Assembly (NCBI GenBank): GCA_021413865.1
Contig: JAIOPN010000014.1
Span: 62,001 to 126,000, forward strand
Direction of reading: 5' to 3'
Length of the DNA stretch: 64,000 nt
Source: Planctomycetota bacterium
GTDB taxonomy: Bacteria > Planctomycetota > Phycisphaerae > Phycisphaerales > Phycisphaeraceae
How positions within the stretch are numbered: position 1 is the stretch's first letter; every line of letters starts with the position of its first letter. Shown one piece after another: positions 1 to 10,804 of this stretch. The translations under genes were made by a program, and so were the position numbers. A model generated the notes under the pieces. The model did no database searches. It saw only the letters and a list, made by a program, of their open reading frames with translations, and had not been told where the DNA came from.

Positions 1-10
1 ACCACGCGCT

Positions 11-126
11 CCCATAGCTAGCCCCCGGCTCCGCCGGGGGGGGTTCGTTGGATCACCACGCGCGCGGGAGTTTTGCGATATCCCATGATCGTACAAGAAC
101 CCCCCGGCGGAGCCGGGGGCTATGGG
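11..126. repeat. Inverted repeat downstream of the pseudopilin-like gene
   Basis: Positions 11-46 and 97-126 are near-perfect reverse complements, each built on a GC-rich core reading CCCCCGGCTCCGCCGGGGG. They are separated by about 50 bp, and the left arm carries a small GCTAG insertion. Each core is also nearly self-complementary, so both local hairpins and one long stem are possible. It lies just past the minus-strand stop at 136, where it could act in transcript ending or stability, but no U-tract is visible. It may also be a dispersed planctomycete-type repeat. Nothing else is seen in positions 1-135. Confidence 0.7.
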
Positions 127-135
127 CCAGAGAAA

Positions 136-1047
136 TCAATCCGGGTGCGGGTCATCACCGGGGCGCAGTATCCGCCATGTGAGCTTCTGGTCCACATCGG
201 GGTCGCGATACCACTGCGCGTAGCCCGACGGGTTCGCCCCCGTGACGCTCAGCTTGTAGCGCTGGGTTTCGTGGCGGCCCGAGCCATCGACGAAGACGAT
301 GTTCGCCCCGCCGTTGTGCCGCAGTCCGATCGTGGCTTCCAGCAGGTGGAAGTGCGACGCCGTGCCGCCGGCCGGGGCGTCCATGGGGTAGAGGTCCTGG
401 GCCCGGCCGTCGCCCAGGAGGACCGTGCCGCTGGTCTGGAAGATGCGCGTCTCCCTGATCCAGTACACCAGGATTTCGTCGGTCGGGTCGTTGAGGAGCT
501 TGCCGAAGCGGTAGTTCATCTTGATGGTGCGGTTGTTGGATTGCTTGCAGTCGTAGGTCGTGGCCATGGCGGAGAGCTGGCCGTCGGCGGGTAGCCGCTC
601 CCACACCGGGTCCTGCTTGTATTTCTCGTAGTGGCGGTTGCCCACCGCCGAAGCGCCGGAGCCCTGGTAGTTGAGCCGGTTCTTGTTGAGGTAGTCATCC
701 ACAGCGTTGAACCAGATGGCGGAGCCGGCGGCGGCCTGGTTCATCGGGTGGCCGCTGCCAAGCCCCTCGTAACCGCGGGCGCGGATGTCCTCGTCGTACC
801 CGGGCTGCGGGAAGATGCCCTTGTAATCCTGCGTGTAGGCGGTGACCGCCAGCCCCATCTGCCGCATGTTCGAGAGGCAGATGCTGCTGTTCACCGCCAC
901 CCGCGCGCTGCCCAGGACCGGCAGCAGCAGCGCGAGCAGGACGGCGATCACGGAGACGGACACGATCAGCTCGACGAGCGTGAAACCCGCCCGCGCGCAG
1001 CCACAGCGCGAATGACAGGCCCCCTGGACGGAACAGAATCCGGACAT
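136..1047 (-). CDS. Prepilin-type N-terminal methylation / H-X9-DG protein
   Basis: A 303-aa secreted pseudopilin-like protein. The N-terminus has the type IV prepilin signature: a short basic leader, then G-FTLVELIVSVSVIAVLLALLLP, in which Gly-Phe is the expected peptidase cleavage point and Glu is at mature position 5. Near the C-terminus RHNGGANIVFVDG fits the H-X9-DG motif of the planctomycete/verrucomicrobial family of prepilin-processing-associated proteins (H, nine residues, then DG). I chose the ATG at 1047, close before the leader; the frame stays open upstream to 1134 but adds an unlikely 29-residue extension. These proteins are usually secreted and are not proven to build pili. The next gene upstream is a PEP-CTERM surface protein, so both may belong to the cell-surface inventory. 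Confidence 0.85.
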   Translation of the reverse strand: MSGFCSVQGACHSRCGCARAGFTLVELIVSVSVIAVLLALLLPVLGSARVAVNSSICLSNMRQMGLAVTAYTQDYKGIFPQPGYDEDIRARGYEGLGSGHPMNQAAAGSAIWFNAVDDYLNKNRLNYQGSGASAVGNRHYEKYKQDPVWERLPADGQLSAMATTYDCKQSNNRTIKMNYRFGKLLNDPTDEILVYWIRETRIFQTSGTVLLGDGRAQDLYPMDAPAGGTASHFHLLEATIGLRHNGGANIVFVDGSGRHETQRYKLSVTGANPSGYAQWYRDPDVDQKLTWRILRPGDDPHPD

Positions 1048-1148
1048 GATCGGCGGGTCCCGGGCTTGAGAAATGCGCGCCGGGTTACGACCCCCGGCCA
1101 CGGCATTATGCCCGAACGCCGCCATGAAATGCAATGATTTCGTTCCGG

Positions 1149-4100
1149 TCAGCGGCGACGACGACGGGCCAGCAGACCCGCCCCGGCGGTGAGCAGGAGC
1201 AGCGAAGAAGGCTCGGGGATATCGAAGCGGAGCTGCATGACCCGGCCGTTGACCGCGGGGTTGCCTCCGGCGCCGTCGAAGTCGGCGATATCCGCCACCG
1301 TGCGGAGCTTGGGATAGTACGCGTTGGAGAGCGGGGAATACGTGTTGCCGTTGTAGCTGGTGCCGCCGCCCGCGTCCTGCATGTAATACTGGAAGTCGGC
1401 GCCCATGACGAGGGAGAGGAAATCCGTCGGCAGGTCGGTATAGAACCCGCCGCGGAACGTGCTCATGTGCGGGAGCGAAGCGACGTTGAGGTAGATGTTG
1501 ACGGTGTTCCCGCTGCCCAGGGCGACGCCCTCGAAGGGGCCCGAGCCCGAAGTCTCGGTCAGTCGGAGAACGTCGTTGATGCTCGCGGTGGCATTGGTGT
1601 AGTTGGGGCTGCCGGTCGCGGTGAACTCAAAGTTGTAGTCCAGGCCACCCGAGGCGTTGGTGGAGGTGCCGGTCATCACGCCGGGGCTGTTGCCGGGGGA
1701 GATCGATCCACCGCCCACGAGGCGGCCGACCGAACCCGAACCGCCCAGGTCCGCGCCGCTGCTCACCGTGGTGGTGCCGGTGATCGAGCCGTTGACGATG
1801 AGCTTGCCCTGCTGGACGTTGGTGCCGCCGCTGTGGCTGGATGAGCCCGGAAGCGTCAGTGACCCTGAGCCGGACTTATTCACCGTAAGGTTGCCCGTGA
1901 ACGCCCCGGTGAATGCCTGCGCCGAGCTGCTGCTGAGGGTGAAGGCGTGTTGTACCCCGCCGGAGTTGGTCACCGTGCCGCCGCCGCTGATGCCGGAGGC
2001 CGATACATTCTGCCCGGTGACATCGAGCACGCCGGAGGAGTTGCCGAAGGTGAAGGTCTTGCCGCCGGGCATCGAAGAAGAACCCACGACCTCCACGGTG
2101 CCGTCGGAGATGTTGACGTTACCGCTGAAGCTGTTGCTCCCCGAGAGCGTGAGTTTGCCCGCGCCGGTCTTGGTCAGGCCGAGATTGCCGTTGACCTGAC
2201 CGCCGAAGGAGTTGGCGGAGGCATTGTTGACCGTCAGCGTGCGTGCCGTGCCGCCGGAGTTGGTGACCGCGCCCGAGCCGCTGATGCCGTTGATGGATGC
2301 GCTCTGGCCCGTCAGGTCGAGCACGCCGCTGCTGTTACCGAACGCCACCGTCTTGCCACTGGGCATCGAAGCGGAGCCCGCGACCTCCACGGTGCCGTCG
2401 GAGATGTTGACGTTGCCGCTGAAGCCGTTGCTCCCCGAAAGCGTGAGCTTGCCAGCCCCGGTCTTGGTCAGGCCCAGATTGCCGTTGACCTGACCGCCGA
2501 AGGAGTTGGCGGAGGCGTTGTTGACCGTCAGCGTGCGCGCCGTGCCGCCGGAGTTGGTCACCGAGCCGCCGCCGTTGATGCCGTTGATCGATGCGCTCTG
2601 GCCCGTCAGGTCGAGCACACCGCTGCTGTTGCCGAAGGTGACCGTCTTGCCGCCGGGCATCGAAGAGGAGCCCGCGACCTCTACGGTGCCGTCGGAGATG
2701 TTGATGTTGCCGCTGAAGCCGTTGCTCCCCGAAAGCGTGAGCTTGCCCGCGCCGGTCTTGGTCAGGCCCAGGTTGCCGTTGACCTGGCCGCCGAAGGAGT
2801 TGGCGGAGGCGTTGTTGACCGTCAGCGTGCGCGCCGTGCCGCCGGAGTTGGTCAACACACCCGAGCCGCTGACGCCGTTGATGGAGACATCCTGGCCGGT
2901 GACATCGAACACGCCGGACGAGTTGCCGAAGGTGACCGTCTTGCCGCTGCCCATCGAAGAGGAACCAGCGACCTCTACGGTGCCGTCGGAGATGCTCACG
3001 TTGCCGCTGAAGCCGTTGCTCCCCGAAAGCGTGAGCTTGCCAGCCCCGGTTTTGGTCAGGCCGAGATTGCCGTTGACCTGGCCGCCGAAGGAGTTGGCGG
3101 AGGCGTTGTTGACCGTCAGCGTGCGCGCCGTGCCGCCGGAGTTGGTGACCGTGCCCGAGCCGCTGACGCCGTTGATGGAGACATCCTGCCCGGTGACATC
3201 GAGCACGCCGGACGAGTTGCCGAAGGTGACCGTCTTGCCGCTGCCCATCGAGGAAGAGCCCGCGACCGCCACGGTGCCATCGGAGATATCCACATCGCCG
3301 GAGAAATTGTTGTTGCCCGAGAGCGTGAGCTTGCCCGCCCCGGTCTTGGTGAGCTTGAGGTTACCGTTGAGCTGGCCGCTGAAGGAATTGGCGGAGGAGT
3401 TGTTGACCTTGAACTCGCGCTGGGTGCCGCCCGTGTTGGTGACAATGCCGGAACCCGAGAGCGCGGCAACGGAACTCGGTGCGCCGCCGGAAAAATCCAC
3501 GCTGCCGCCGTTGACGACCAGGTTGAGCGCGTTGGGCAGGCCGCCGTTGGTGATGACGAGCGTGCCGGAGTTGACGGTGGTCATGCCGCCGTAGGTGTTG
3601 GTGCCCGAGAGGTTGAGCGTGCCGTCGCCGTCCATGGTCAGGCCGCCGGCGCCCGAGATGGCGTTGGAGAGGGTGACGTTGCCGGCGCCGTCCAGGGTGA
3701 GGCCGAATCCGCCGTTGTTGATGGTGCCCGAAACCGTGAGCAGACCGGAGCTGGATGCAAACGTGGACGCGGCGGCCAGGACGATGGAAGGGGCGATGGT
3801 GTTGTCGCCGGTGCTGGTGACGCCCGCACCGGAGTTGGAGAAGGTGAGGGTATTACCGCTGTTGAGCGTGTGCCCCGCCGCGCCGAATGTGAGGGTGTTG
3901 ATGTTGTAGTTGGCCCCCATGACCACGGGCCAGAACTGGGTCGAGGTGGCGATCAGGTCCGCCGTGCCATCGCTGGCGGGCACAGTGTTGGGGTTCCACA
4001 TGTTGGCGTTGTTCCACTGCTTGGAGCCCGAAGACGGGCTGCCGTCCCAGGTCCACGTCGCCGCCGACGCGGGGGACAACACCCCGCCGAACAGGGCCAA

Positions 4101-4178
4101 CCCGGCGATGCCGCCCAATAGCCGCGCCCGGTGCGACTGGGGGTTACCGCGCCGATCAATTGCAAACGTAGGATTCAT
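1149..4178 (-). CDS. Autotransporter-associated beta-strand repeat protein with PEP-CTERM sorting signal
   Basis: A 1009-aa secreted surface protein. The start at 4178 has a purine-rich Shine-Dalgarno (GGAGGAGCGGGAG) and opens a signal peptide ending ASA-ATW. The body is Gly/Ser/Thr/Asn-rich beta-helix-like sequence with repeated G-x-L-x-L-T-K-x-G-x-G-x-LTLSG units, typical of autotransporter-associated beta-strand repeats. Five near-identical 98-residue units lie in the middle. The C-terminus reads IPEPSS, a hydrophobic stretch and RRRRR, which is a PEP-CTERM signal recognised by an exosortase that removes the tail and anchors or releases the protein. No exosortase or outer-membrane translocator domain is seen in the window. 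The substrate or ligand is unknown. Confidence 0.9.
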   Translation of the reverse strand: MNPTFAIDRRGNPQSHRARLLGGIAGLALFGGVLSPASAATWTWDGSPSSGSKQWNNANMWNPNTVPASDGTADLIATSTQFWPVVMGANYNINTLTFGAAGHTLNSGNTLTFSNSGAGVTSTGDNTIAPSIVLAAASTFASSSGLLTVSGTINNGGFGLTLDGAGNVTLSNAISGAGGLTMDGDGTLNLSGTNTYGGMTTVNSGTLVITNGGLPNALNLVVNGGSVDFSGGAPSSVAALSGSGIVTNTGGTQREFKVNNSSANSFSGQLNGNLKLTKTGAGKLTLSGNNNFSGDVDISDGTVAVAGSSSMGSGKTVTFGNSSGVLDVTGQDVSINGVSGSGTVTNSGGTARTLTVNNASANSFGGQVNGNLGLTKTGAGKLTLSGSNGFSGNVSISDGTVEVAGSSSMGSGKTVTFGNSSGVFDVTGQDVSINGVSGSGVLTNSGGTARTLTVNNASANSFGGQVNGNLGLTKTGAGKLTLSGSNGFSGNINISDGTVEVAGSSSMPGGKTVTFGNSSGVLDLTGQSASINGINGGGSVTNSGGTARTLTVNNASANSFGGQVNGNLGLTKTGAGKLTLSGSNGFSGNVNISDGTVEVAGSASMPSGKTVAFGNSSGVLDLTGQSASINGISGSGAVTNSGGTARTLTVNNASANSFGGQVNGNLGLTKTGAGKLTLSGSNSFSGNVNISDGTVEVVGSSSMPGGKTFTFGNSSGVLDVTGQNVSASGISGGGTVTNSGGVQHAFTLSSSSAQAFTGAFTGNLTVNKSGSGSLTLPGSSSHSGGTNVQQGKLIVNGSITGTTTVSSGADLGGSGSVGRLVGGGSISPGNSPGVMTGTSTNASGGLDYNFEFTATGSPNYTNATASINDVLRLTETSGSGPFEGVALGSGNTVNIYLNVASLPHMSTFRGGFYTDLPTDFLSLVMGADFQYYMQDAGGGTSYNGNTYSPLSNAYYPKLRTVADIADFDGAGGNPAVNGRVMQLRFDIPEPSSLLLLTAGAGLLARRRRR
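1975..3444 (-). repeat. Five tandem 294-bp coding repeats
   Basis: Inside the PEP-CTERM gene, five consecutive 294-bp units encode 98-residue repeats starting T-N-[ST]-G-G-T and containing TLTVNNASANSF, TKTGAGKLTLSG, ISDGTV and FGNSSGV. The middle units differ at only a few positions, mainly in the segment after SSSM. The first unit (toward 3444) and a sixth degenerate one (below 1975) are more diverged. This points to recent unequal crossing-over or gene conversion, and copy number may vary between strains. Confidence 0.9.
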
Positions 4179-4547
4179 GATCTCCCGCTCCTCCAATGGC
4201 GACGACACAGCGAACGCTACCGTGGCGTTTTCGCACCGCGTCTCACTTTTGAGAGCCCGACTCCACTTCCAGAAAGGCTCCCCCCATCCGACAACTAAAC
4301 CTAACACCCAAAACCGCCGGGGCAACCAAAAGCTGCAAAAAAATAGAGCCAGATCAGGGCTAAAAACGGGCACCTGTAGGGGCTGGAGGGATTGGAGAAG
4401 CAGTGGCGCGACTGCGCTGCAATAAGCCGGTTTTGGCGCGCGGAAATAGGAAACCCCACGCCACACGCTCACTGCCGCAGGAACGGGTTGCCCCCCCCCA
4501 ATGGGATCCACGGCGTTGCCGCGCCGATGGCCGCCCACCGGCCAAGG
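4179..4547. other. Intergenic region upstream of the PEP-CTERM gene
   Basis: These 369 bp separate the clpB stop from the PEP-CTERM start, with both genes on the minus strand. They are less GC-rich than the flanking genes, with A-runs near 4338 and a C-run near 4492. They must hold the promoter and leader of the PEP-CTERM gene, but I cannot fix -35/-10 boxes. No RNA gene or conserved ORF is evident. Confidence 0.4.
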
Positions 4548-7166
<2,619 letters not shown>

Positions 7167-7186
7167 GGGTTGATCCTTGTAGAGGT

Positions 7187-7242
7187 AAACAGCCGTTCAA
7201 GACCCCGACCCTTCGCGGACTCGGGGTCGGGCGTGGCTGTTT
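7187..7242. repeat. Nested inverted repeat between dnaJ-like and clpB
   Basis: Outer arms AAACAGCC (7187-7194) and GGCTGTTT (7235-7242) and inner arms CCCGACCC (7204-7211) and GGGTCGGG (7224-7231) are each perfectly complementary. The result is a two-part stem-loop in the gap between the co-chaperone stop and the clpB start. On the minus strand it sits just ahead of clpB translation and could attenuate or stabilise the message. It lacks a terminator U-tract. Confidence 0.6.
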
Positions 7243-7267
7243 CCTAATTTGCAAATCCCGTACCAGT

Positions 7268-8206
7268 TCACTTCCCGTTGGCTTTGAACCTCGACTCCTT
7301 CTGCAACTGCTCGAACAGCTCGCGCTCACGCGAGGAGAGTTCCTTGGGCACCACGATCCGGAGGCGCACGAATAAATCTCCCGCGTCGCTGCCGCCACGG
7401 TGCGGCAGGCCCTTGAACTTCAGCCGGAGCTTCTGCCCCGAGCTGGTGCCGGGCGGGACGGTCATCGTGACCTCGCCGTACGGCGTGGGTACGGCAACCT
7501 TCGCACCCAGCGCGGCGTCCCAGGGCGTGACGTCGAGCGTGGTGATCAGGTCGTGGCCGTCCACCTCGTATTGTGGGTGCTTGGCCAGGTGGACGCGGAG
7601 CAGCAGGTCGCCCGGCTCGCCCTCGCCCATGCCCGGGCCACCCTGGCCGTTGAGGCGGATGGTGGAGGACTCGACCACGCCCTGGGGGATCTTCACGCTC
7701 AGCGTGCGCGTCGAGCCGTCGTCGGGCGATTGCAGCGTGAGCTGGCGCGTCGAGCCGTGGATCGCCTCTTCGAGAGAGATCGTGATATCGGCCTCAACAT
7801 CCTGCCCGTCGCGGTTGCCGGTGCGCCGGCCAAAGCCCTGCCCGCCCGCCCCGCCGCGGCCGAAGAACGACTCGAAGAAGTCCGTGAAGTCGCCGCCGTC
7901 GCTGGAAAAGTTGAACCCGCCCTGCGGGCCGCTCTGACGCCGGCCTTCCCAACCTGGCGGCGGGCGGAACTCCTGCCCCGCCTTCCAATCGGCGCCCAGC
8001 TCGTCGTATTTCTTCCGCTTCTCGGGGTCCTTCAAAACCTCGTACGCCTCGCCGATAAGCTTGAACTTGGACTCGGCCTCCTTTGTCTTGTTCACGTCCG
8101 GGTGGAACTGCCTCGCCAACTTGCGGTAGGCGCGCTGGATCTCATCCTGCGACGCCGAGCGCGGCACCCCGAGGGTCTCGTAGTAGTCCTGATATTTGAC
8201 CGCCAT
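7268..8206 (-). CDS. DnaJ/CbpA-type co-chaperone without zinc finger
   Basis: A 312-aa Hsp40 that would stimulate DnaK ATPase activity and deliver clients. It has an N-terminal J domain (about 5-70) with the HPD tripeptide in RQFHPDVNK, a Gly/Phe-rich linker (about 85-130: GRGGAGGQGFG), and two C-terminal beta-sandwich substrate-binding domains (DVEADITISLEEA onward; VPPGTSSGQKLRLKGKG-like segment). The four CxxCxGxG zinc-binding repeats of classical DnaJ are absent, so it is a class B (CbpA-like) member. It precedes clpB on the same strand with a 101-bp gap. It could be called cbpA, but I do not assign a symbol because naming of single-copy class B proteins varies. Confidence 0.93.
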   Translation of the reverse strand: MAVKYQDYYETLGVPRSASQDEIQRAYRKLARQFHPDVNKTKEAESKFKLIGEAYEVLKDPEKRKKYDELGADWKAGQEFRPPPGWEGRRQSGPQGGFNFSSDGGDFTDFFESFFGRGGAGGQGFGRRTGNRDGQDVEADITISLEEAIHGSTRQLTLQSPDDGSTRTLSVKIPQGVVESSTIRLNGQGGPGMGEGEPGDLLLRVHLAKHPQYEVDGHDLITTLDVTPWDAALGAKVAVPTPYGEVTMTVPPGTSSGQKLRLKFKGLPHRGGSDAGDLFVRLRIVVPKELSSRERELFEQLQKESRFKANGK

Positions 8207-8385
8207 AGACAGCCCGTCCCCCGAGGACCGGCCGTGTGGTCACGGTCCCCGCGTTGAAGTGTTGCAATCCGTGCGCCGCGATTCTCACCCCATTTTACAG
8301 GGTATCGGAGGGTTTAGTCTGACAAAGGCGCAGCGTGACAGGTGCGACGGTGCCGGATTGGCAGGCGGGGATATGGCCGTAATCG

Positions 8386-10698
8386 TCACTGCACCAGCAC
8401 GTCCGTGTCGCTGACCATGTGGTGGTCGAACGCGAGCTTCGTGAAGTACATGGCGTGGACCCAGCCCAGGGGCCAGCGGGCGGCGCGGAAGGCGTGCCAG
8501 AACGGGTACGCGACGCGTTCGAGCCACTTGCGGTCGCCGGTGAGGTAGAAGGCGTAGGCGGCGGGGTTGTAGTCGGTGGTGCGGTGGAAGCCGTGTACGC
8601 CGCAGAACTCCGGGGCGACGCGCCACTCGAGCTGCGAGAGCATGAAGCTCTTGAGCCCCTCGTCGCGCGTGATCTCCCAGAGCCAGTACATGCCCTCCCA
8701 CGCGGCGTAGTCGCCGTAGCTGCAGACCTTCACGGGATTCACGAACGGCTTGGCGTCGAGCATCCGGCCGTATTTTTCCGTGTTCGCCATCAGGTAGTCG
8801 CGCACGATCGTCCAGCAGCCGTCGAGGTATCGCTGGTCGCGCGTGAACTCGTAGAACCAGGTGAGGTTGATCATCGGCTGCCCGGCCTCGCGCTGGTCGG
8901 CGGCGATGATCTGGAAGCCCTCGGGTGTGTTGATCCAATAAAGCAGGTGCTCGCAGGTGCGCTTGCCCGCCTCCAGGAACTCGCGGTCGCCGGTCAGGAC
9001 GTAGGCGAAGAGGTATTCCGTGAACCACTCGTGCGAGGGGTAGGCGGTGCCGTTGTTGTGGTCGGTGGTGTGGGCGACCTGCCCGCCGGTCTGGAGGCGG
9101 TCGGTGCTGTAGGCGCAGTGGTCCACCTCCATCATGTGGTAGGAGCCGGTCAGGGCGAACTCGGCGCAGCCCCAGTTGCCGGAGCGGAAGTAGTTCTGGA
9201 AATAGACGAGGTTGTGCATCTCCTCGTTGTTGCCGCCGCCCTGGTCGCCGAAGTGCCAGAGGCCGGCGGCGGGCCAGTGATTGACCTGGTCCACCGCGCC
9301 GAGCTGGCCGTAGGAGACGCCGATCCAGGCGTCCATGACCTTGCGCTCGAAGGCGAAGTTGCGGACGGGCTCGTAGGCGGGGAGCTTGTGGATTTGAAAC
9401 ACCGCGCAGGCACGCACATGATCCAGGTCGGGCTTGATCTCCACCGGCGTGCCGCTGGGGACGTGCGTGTGGATGCCGCCATATTCCCAGCTCAGGTAGC
9501 GGTCCTGGATATCGACGTCGGTCGCCTTGGGATCAACGGGGCCGATGCGCATGACGTGCGACCGCCCCGCACCCTGCGTGATCTTCAGCGGGCCGGCCCA
9601 GTCGGGATAGAGCGCCAGCTCGAACACCGAGCCGCGCACCGTCAGGCTCTTGGGGTGCAGGCAGGTCATCCGGTCGATCGACGCCACGGCGCCGAGTTTC
9701 TCATCCACGATCGCCAGATACGGCCAGACGCACTTGCTGCCGCCGGCCTGCAACCGAAATTTAATATCGCGCAGCCACCACGGCTTGGCCTCCATCGGGT
9801 CGTGCAGCACCTCGGGGTTGCGCACGAAGCAATCGGCGTTGGCGCGGTCCTTGTGGGCTGCGGCGTAGTTGTCCAGGTCGCCGGTGTCGGAGGCGACGAT
9901 CTCCGGGTCCTCGCTCACGCGCATCGGCTCGGTGAGGTAGTGCCGCGTCCGCGTGTTGGCGGTGAAGCAGCGTTTAGCGGTGGGCGAGACGGCGGTGTCG
10001 AACCGCGCGACGAAATTCCGGATCGCGATGCCCGGCGTGGCCTCCTCGCGGTTGCGGAAACAGTGCGTGACCTTCACGTCGTCACGCCCGGCAAAAATCT
10101 CGATGCGCAGGAAGTAATCCAGCCAGTCGCCGCGCGACCCGTCGGCGCGGCCGTGCCTGCCGTCCAGCCGCAGCACGGCGCGGCAACCGTTGGCGTGCTC
10201 GATGGTGAGCTTGTGCGTGCCGGCGCGGAGCGAGAACGTGCGGCCGTCCGCGTCGTCGAACGTGATGTCGAACCCCTCATCCTTCACGAACGGCTTACCG
10301 TTCGCCTTCCATGAGCGGACGAGTTCGCCGCGCTTGGAGGAGACGACCAGTTCCACCAGCCCATTCCCGATGCGCGCCGTGTCGCCGTCGATGGCGATCG
10401 TGACGGGGTTTCGCGGCTTCACGGCCTTCGCCTTGGCGGATTCGATGATGAGCGCCACGTGGGCGGAGGGGGCGAGGTCGAGTGAGGTGTCGAGCAGCGT
10501 CCACTGCGCGCTGCCATCTTCCCAGCGGTTGAGCGTGGTGAACGCGGCGGGAATCGTCTCACCCGCTTCATCGCGGAGGACGAGTTCGGCCTCGCTCTTG
10601 ATCGCGCCCTTGGGCCAGGGGACCCCGTAGGTCACGGGCTGCGCGGGCATGTCGCGGTGAACGCGGCTGTGGATGTGGATGGTCTGGCGTGTGGTCAT
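8386..10698 (-). CDS. Exo-rhamnogalacturonan lyase / YetA-like family protein
   Basis: A 770-aa protein. The N-terminal region (about 1-120) has the pattern of the PcRGLX/YetA-like family: GVPWPKG early, a polar strand pair, and the RWEDGSAQW signature. A beta-sandwich middle follows. The C-terminal half (about 430-770) is rich in W, Y, H and G with repeated helical segments (TYPSHEWFTEYLFAYVLTGDREFL, WYEFTRDQRYLDGCW), consistent with an alpha/alpha toroid. Fungal PcRGLX is an exolytic rhamnogalacturonan lyase; bacterial homologues are mostly uncharacterised, so activity on pectin side chains is inference. The ATG at 10698 was chosen because the family-like sequence begins there. No signal peptide is evident, so it may act inside the cell on imported oligosaccharides. 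Confidence 0.72.
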   Translation of the reverse strand: MTTRQTIHIHSRVHRDMPAQPVTYGVPWPKGAIKSEAELVLRDEAGETIPAAFTTLNRWEDGSAQWTLLDTSLDLAPSAHVALIIESAKAKAVKPRNPVTIAIDGDTARIGNGLVELVVSSKRGELVRSWKANGKPFVKDEGFDITFDDADGRTFSLRAGTHKLTIEHANGCRAVLRLDGRHGRADGSRGDWLDYFLRIEIFAGRDDVKVTHCFRNREEATPGIAIRNFVARFDTAVSPTAKRCFTANTRTRHYLTEPMRVSEDPEIVASDTGDLDNYAAAHKDRANADCFVRNPEVLHDPMEAKPWWLRDIKFRLQAGGSKCVWPYLAIVDEKLGAVASIDRMTCLHPKSLTVRGSVFELALYPDWAGPLKITQGAGRSHVMRIGPVDPKATDVDIQDRYLSWEYGGIHTHVPSGTPVEIKPDLDHVRACAVFQIHKLPAYEPVRNFAFERKVMDAWIGVSYGQLGAVDQVNHWPAAGLWHFGDQGGGNNEEMHNLVYFQNYFRSGNWGCAEFALTGSYHMMEVDHCAYSTDRLQTGGQVAHTTDHNNGTAYPSHEWFTEYLFAYVLTGDREFLEAGKRTCEHLLYWINTPEGFQIIAADQREAGQPMINLTWFYEFTRDQRYLDGCWTIVRDYLMANTEKYGRMLDAKPFVNPVKVCSYGDYAAWEGMYWLWEITRDEGLKSFMLSQLEWRVAPEFCGVHGFHRTTDYNPAAYAFYLTGDRKWLERVAYPFWHAFRAARWPLGWVHAMYFTKLAFDHHMVSDTDVLVQ

Positions 10699-10804
10699 GT
10701 TCGGCTTCCGGTGATTTCCGGGGGAGTTCCGGGGAGCCGAACACGTTATGTCAAAGCGGGGGGCGAGCCAAGCAGGAGCGTCGCTCCGCGACAGCCGCAC
10801 ATTG

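Noticed and set aside
1975-3444. Repeat array as a CRISPR
   Set aside because: The units are 294 bp, directly adjacent without spacers and in frame inside a gene, so this is a protein repeat.
1947-4121. A 724-aa plus-strand ORF opposite the PEP-CTERM gene
   Set aside because: It mirrors the repeats of the minus-strand gene, has no ribosome site or recognisable domain, and its composition is that of an antisense shadow in high-GC DNA.
1149-4178. Exosortase partner in the window
   Set aside because: No multi-pass membrane protein with an exosortase active-site pattern is seen in the window; it must be encoded elsewhere if the PEP-CTERM tail is processed.
7167-8385. CIRCE operator for heat-shock control near dnaJ/clpB
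   Set aside because: No TTAGCACTC-N9-GAGTGCTAA or close variant is visible; the inverted repeats present are of different sequence.
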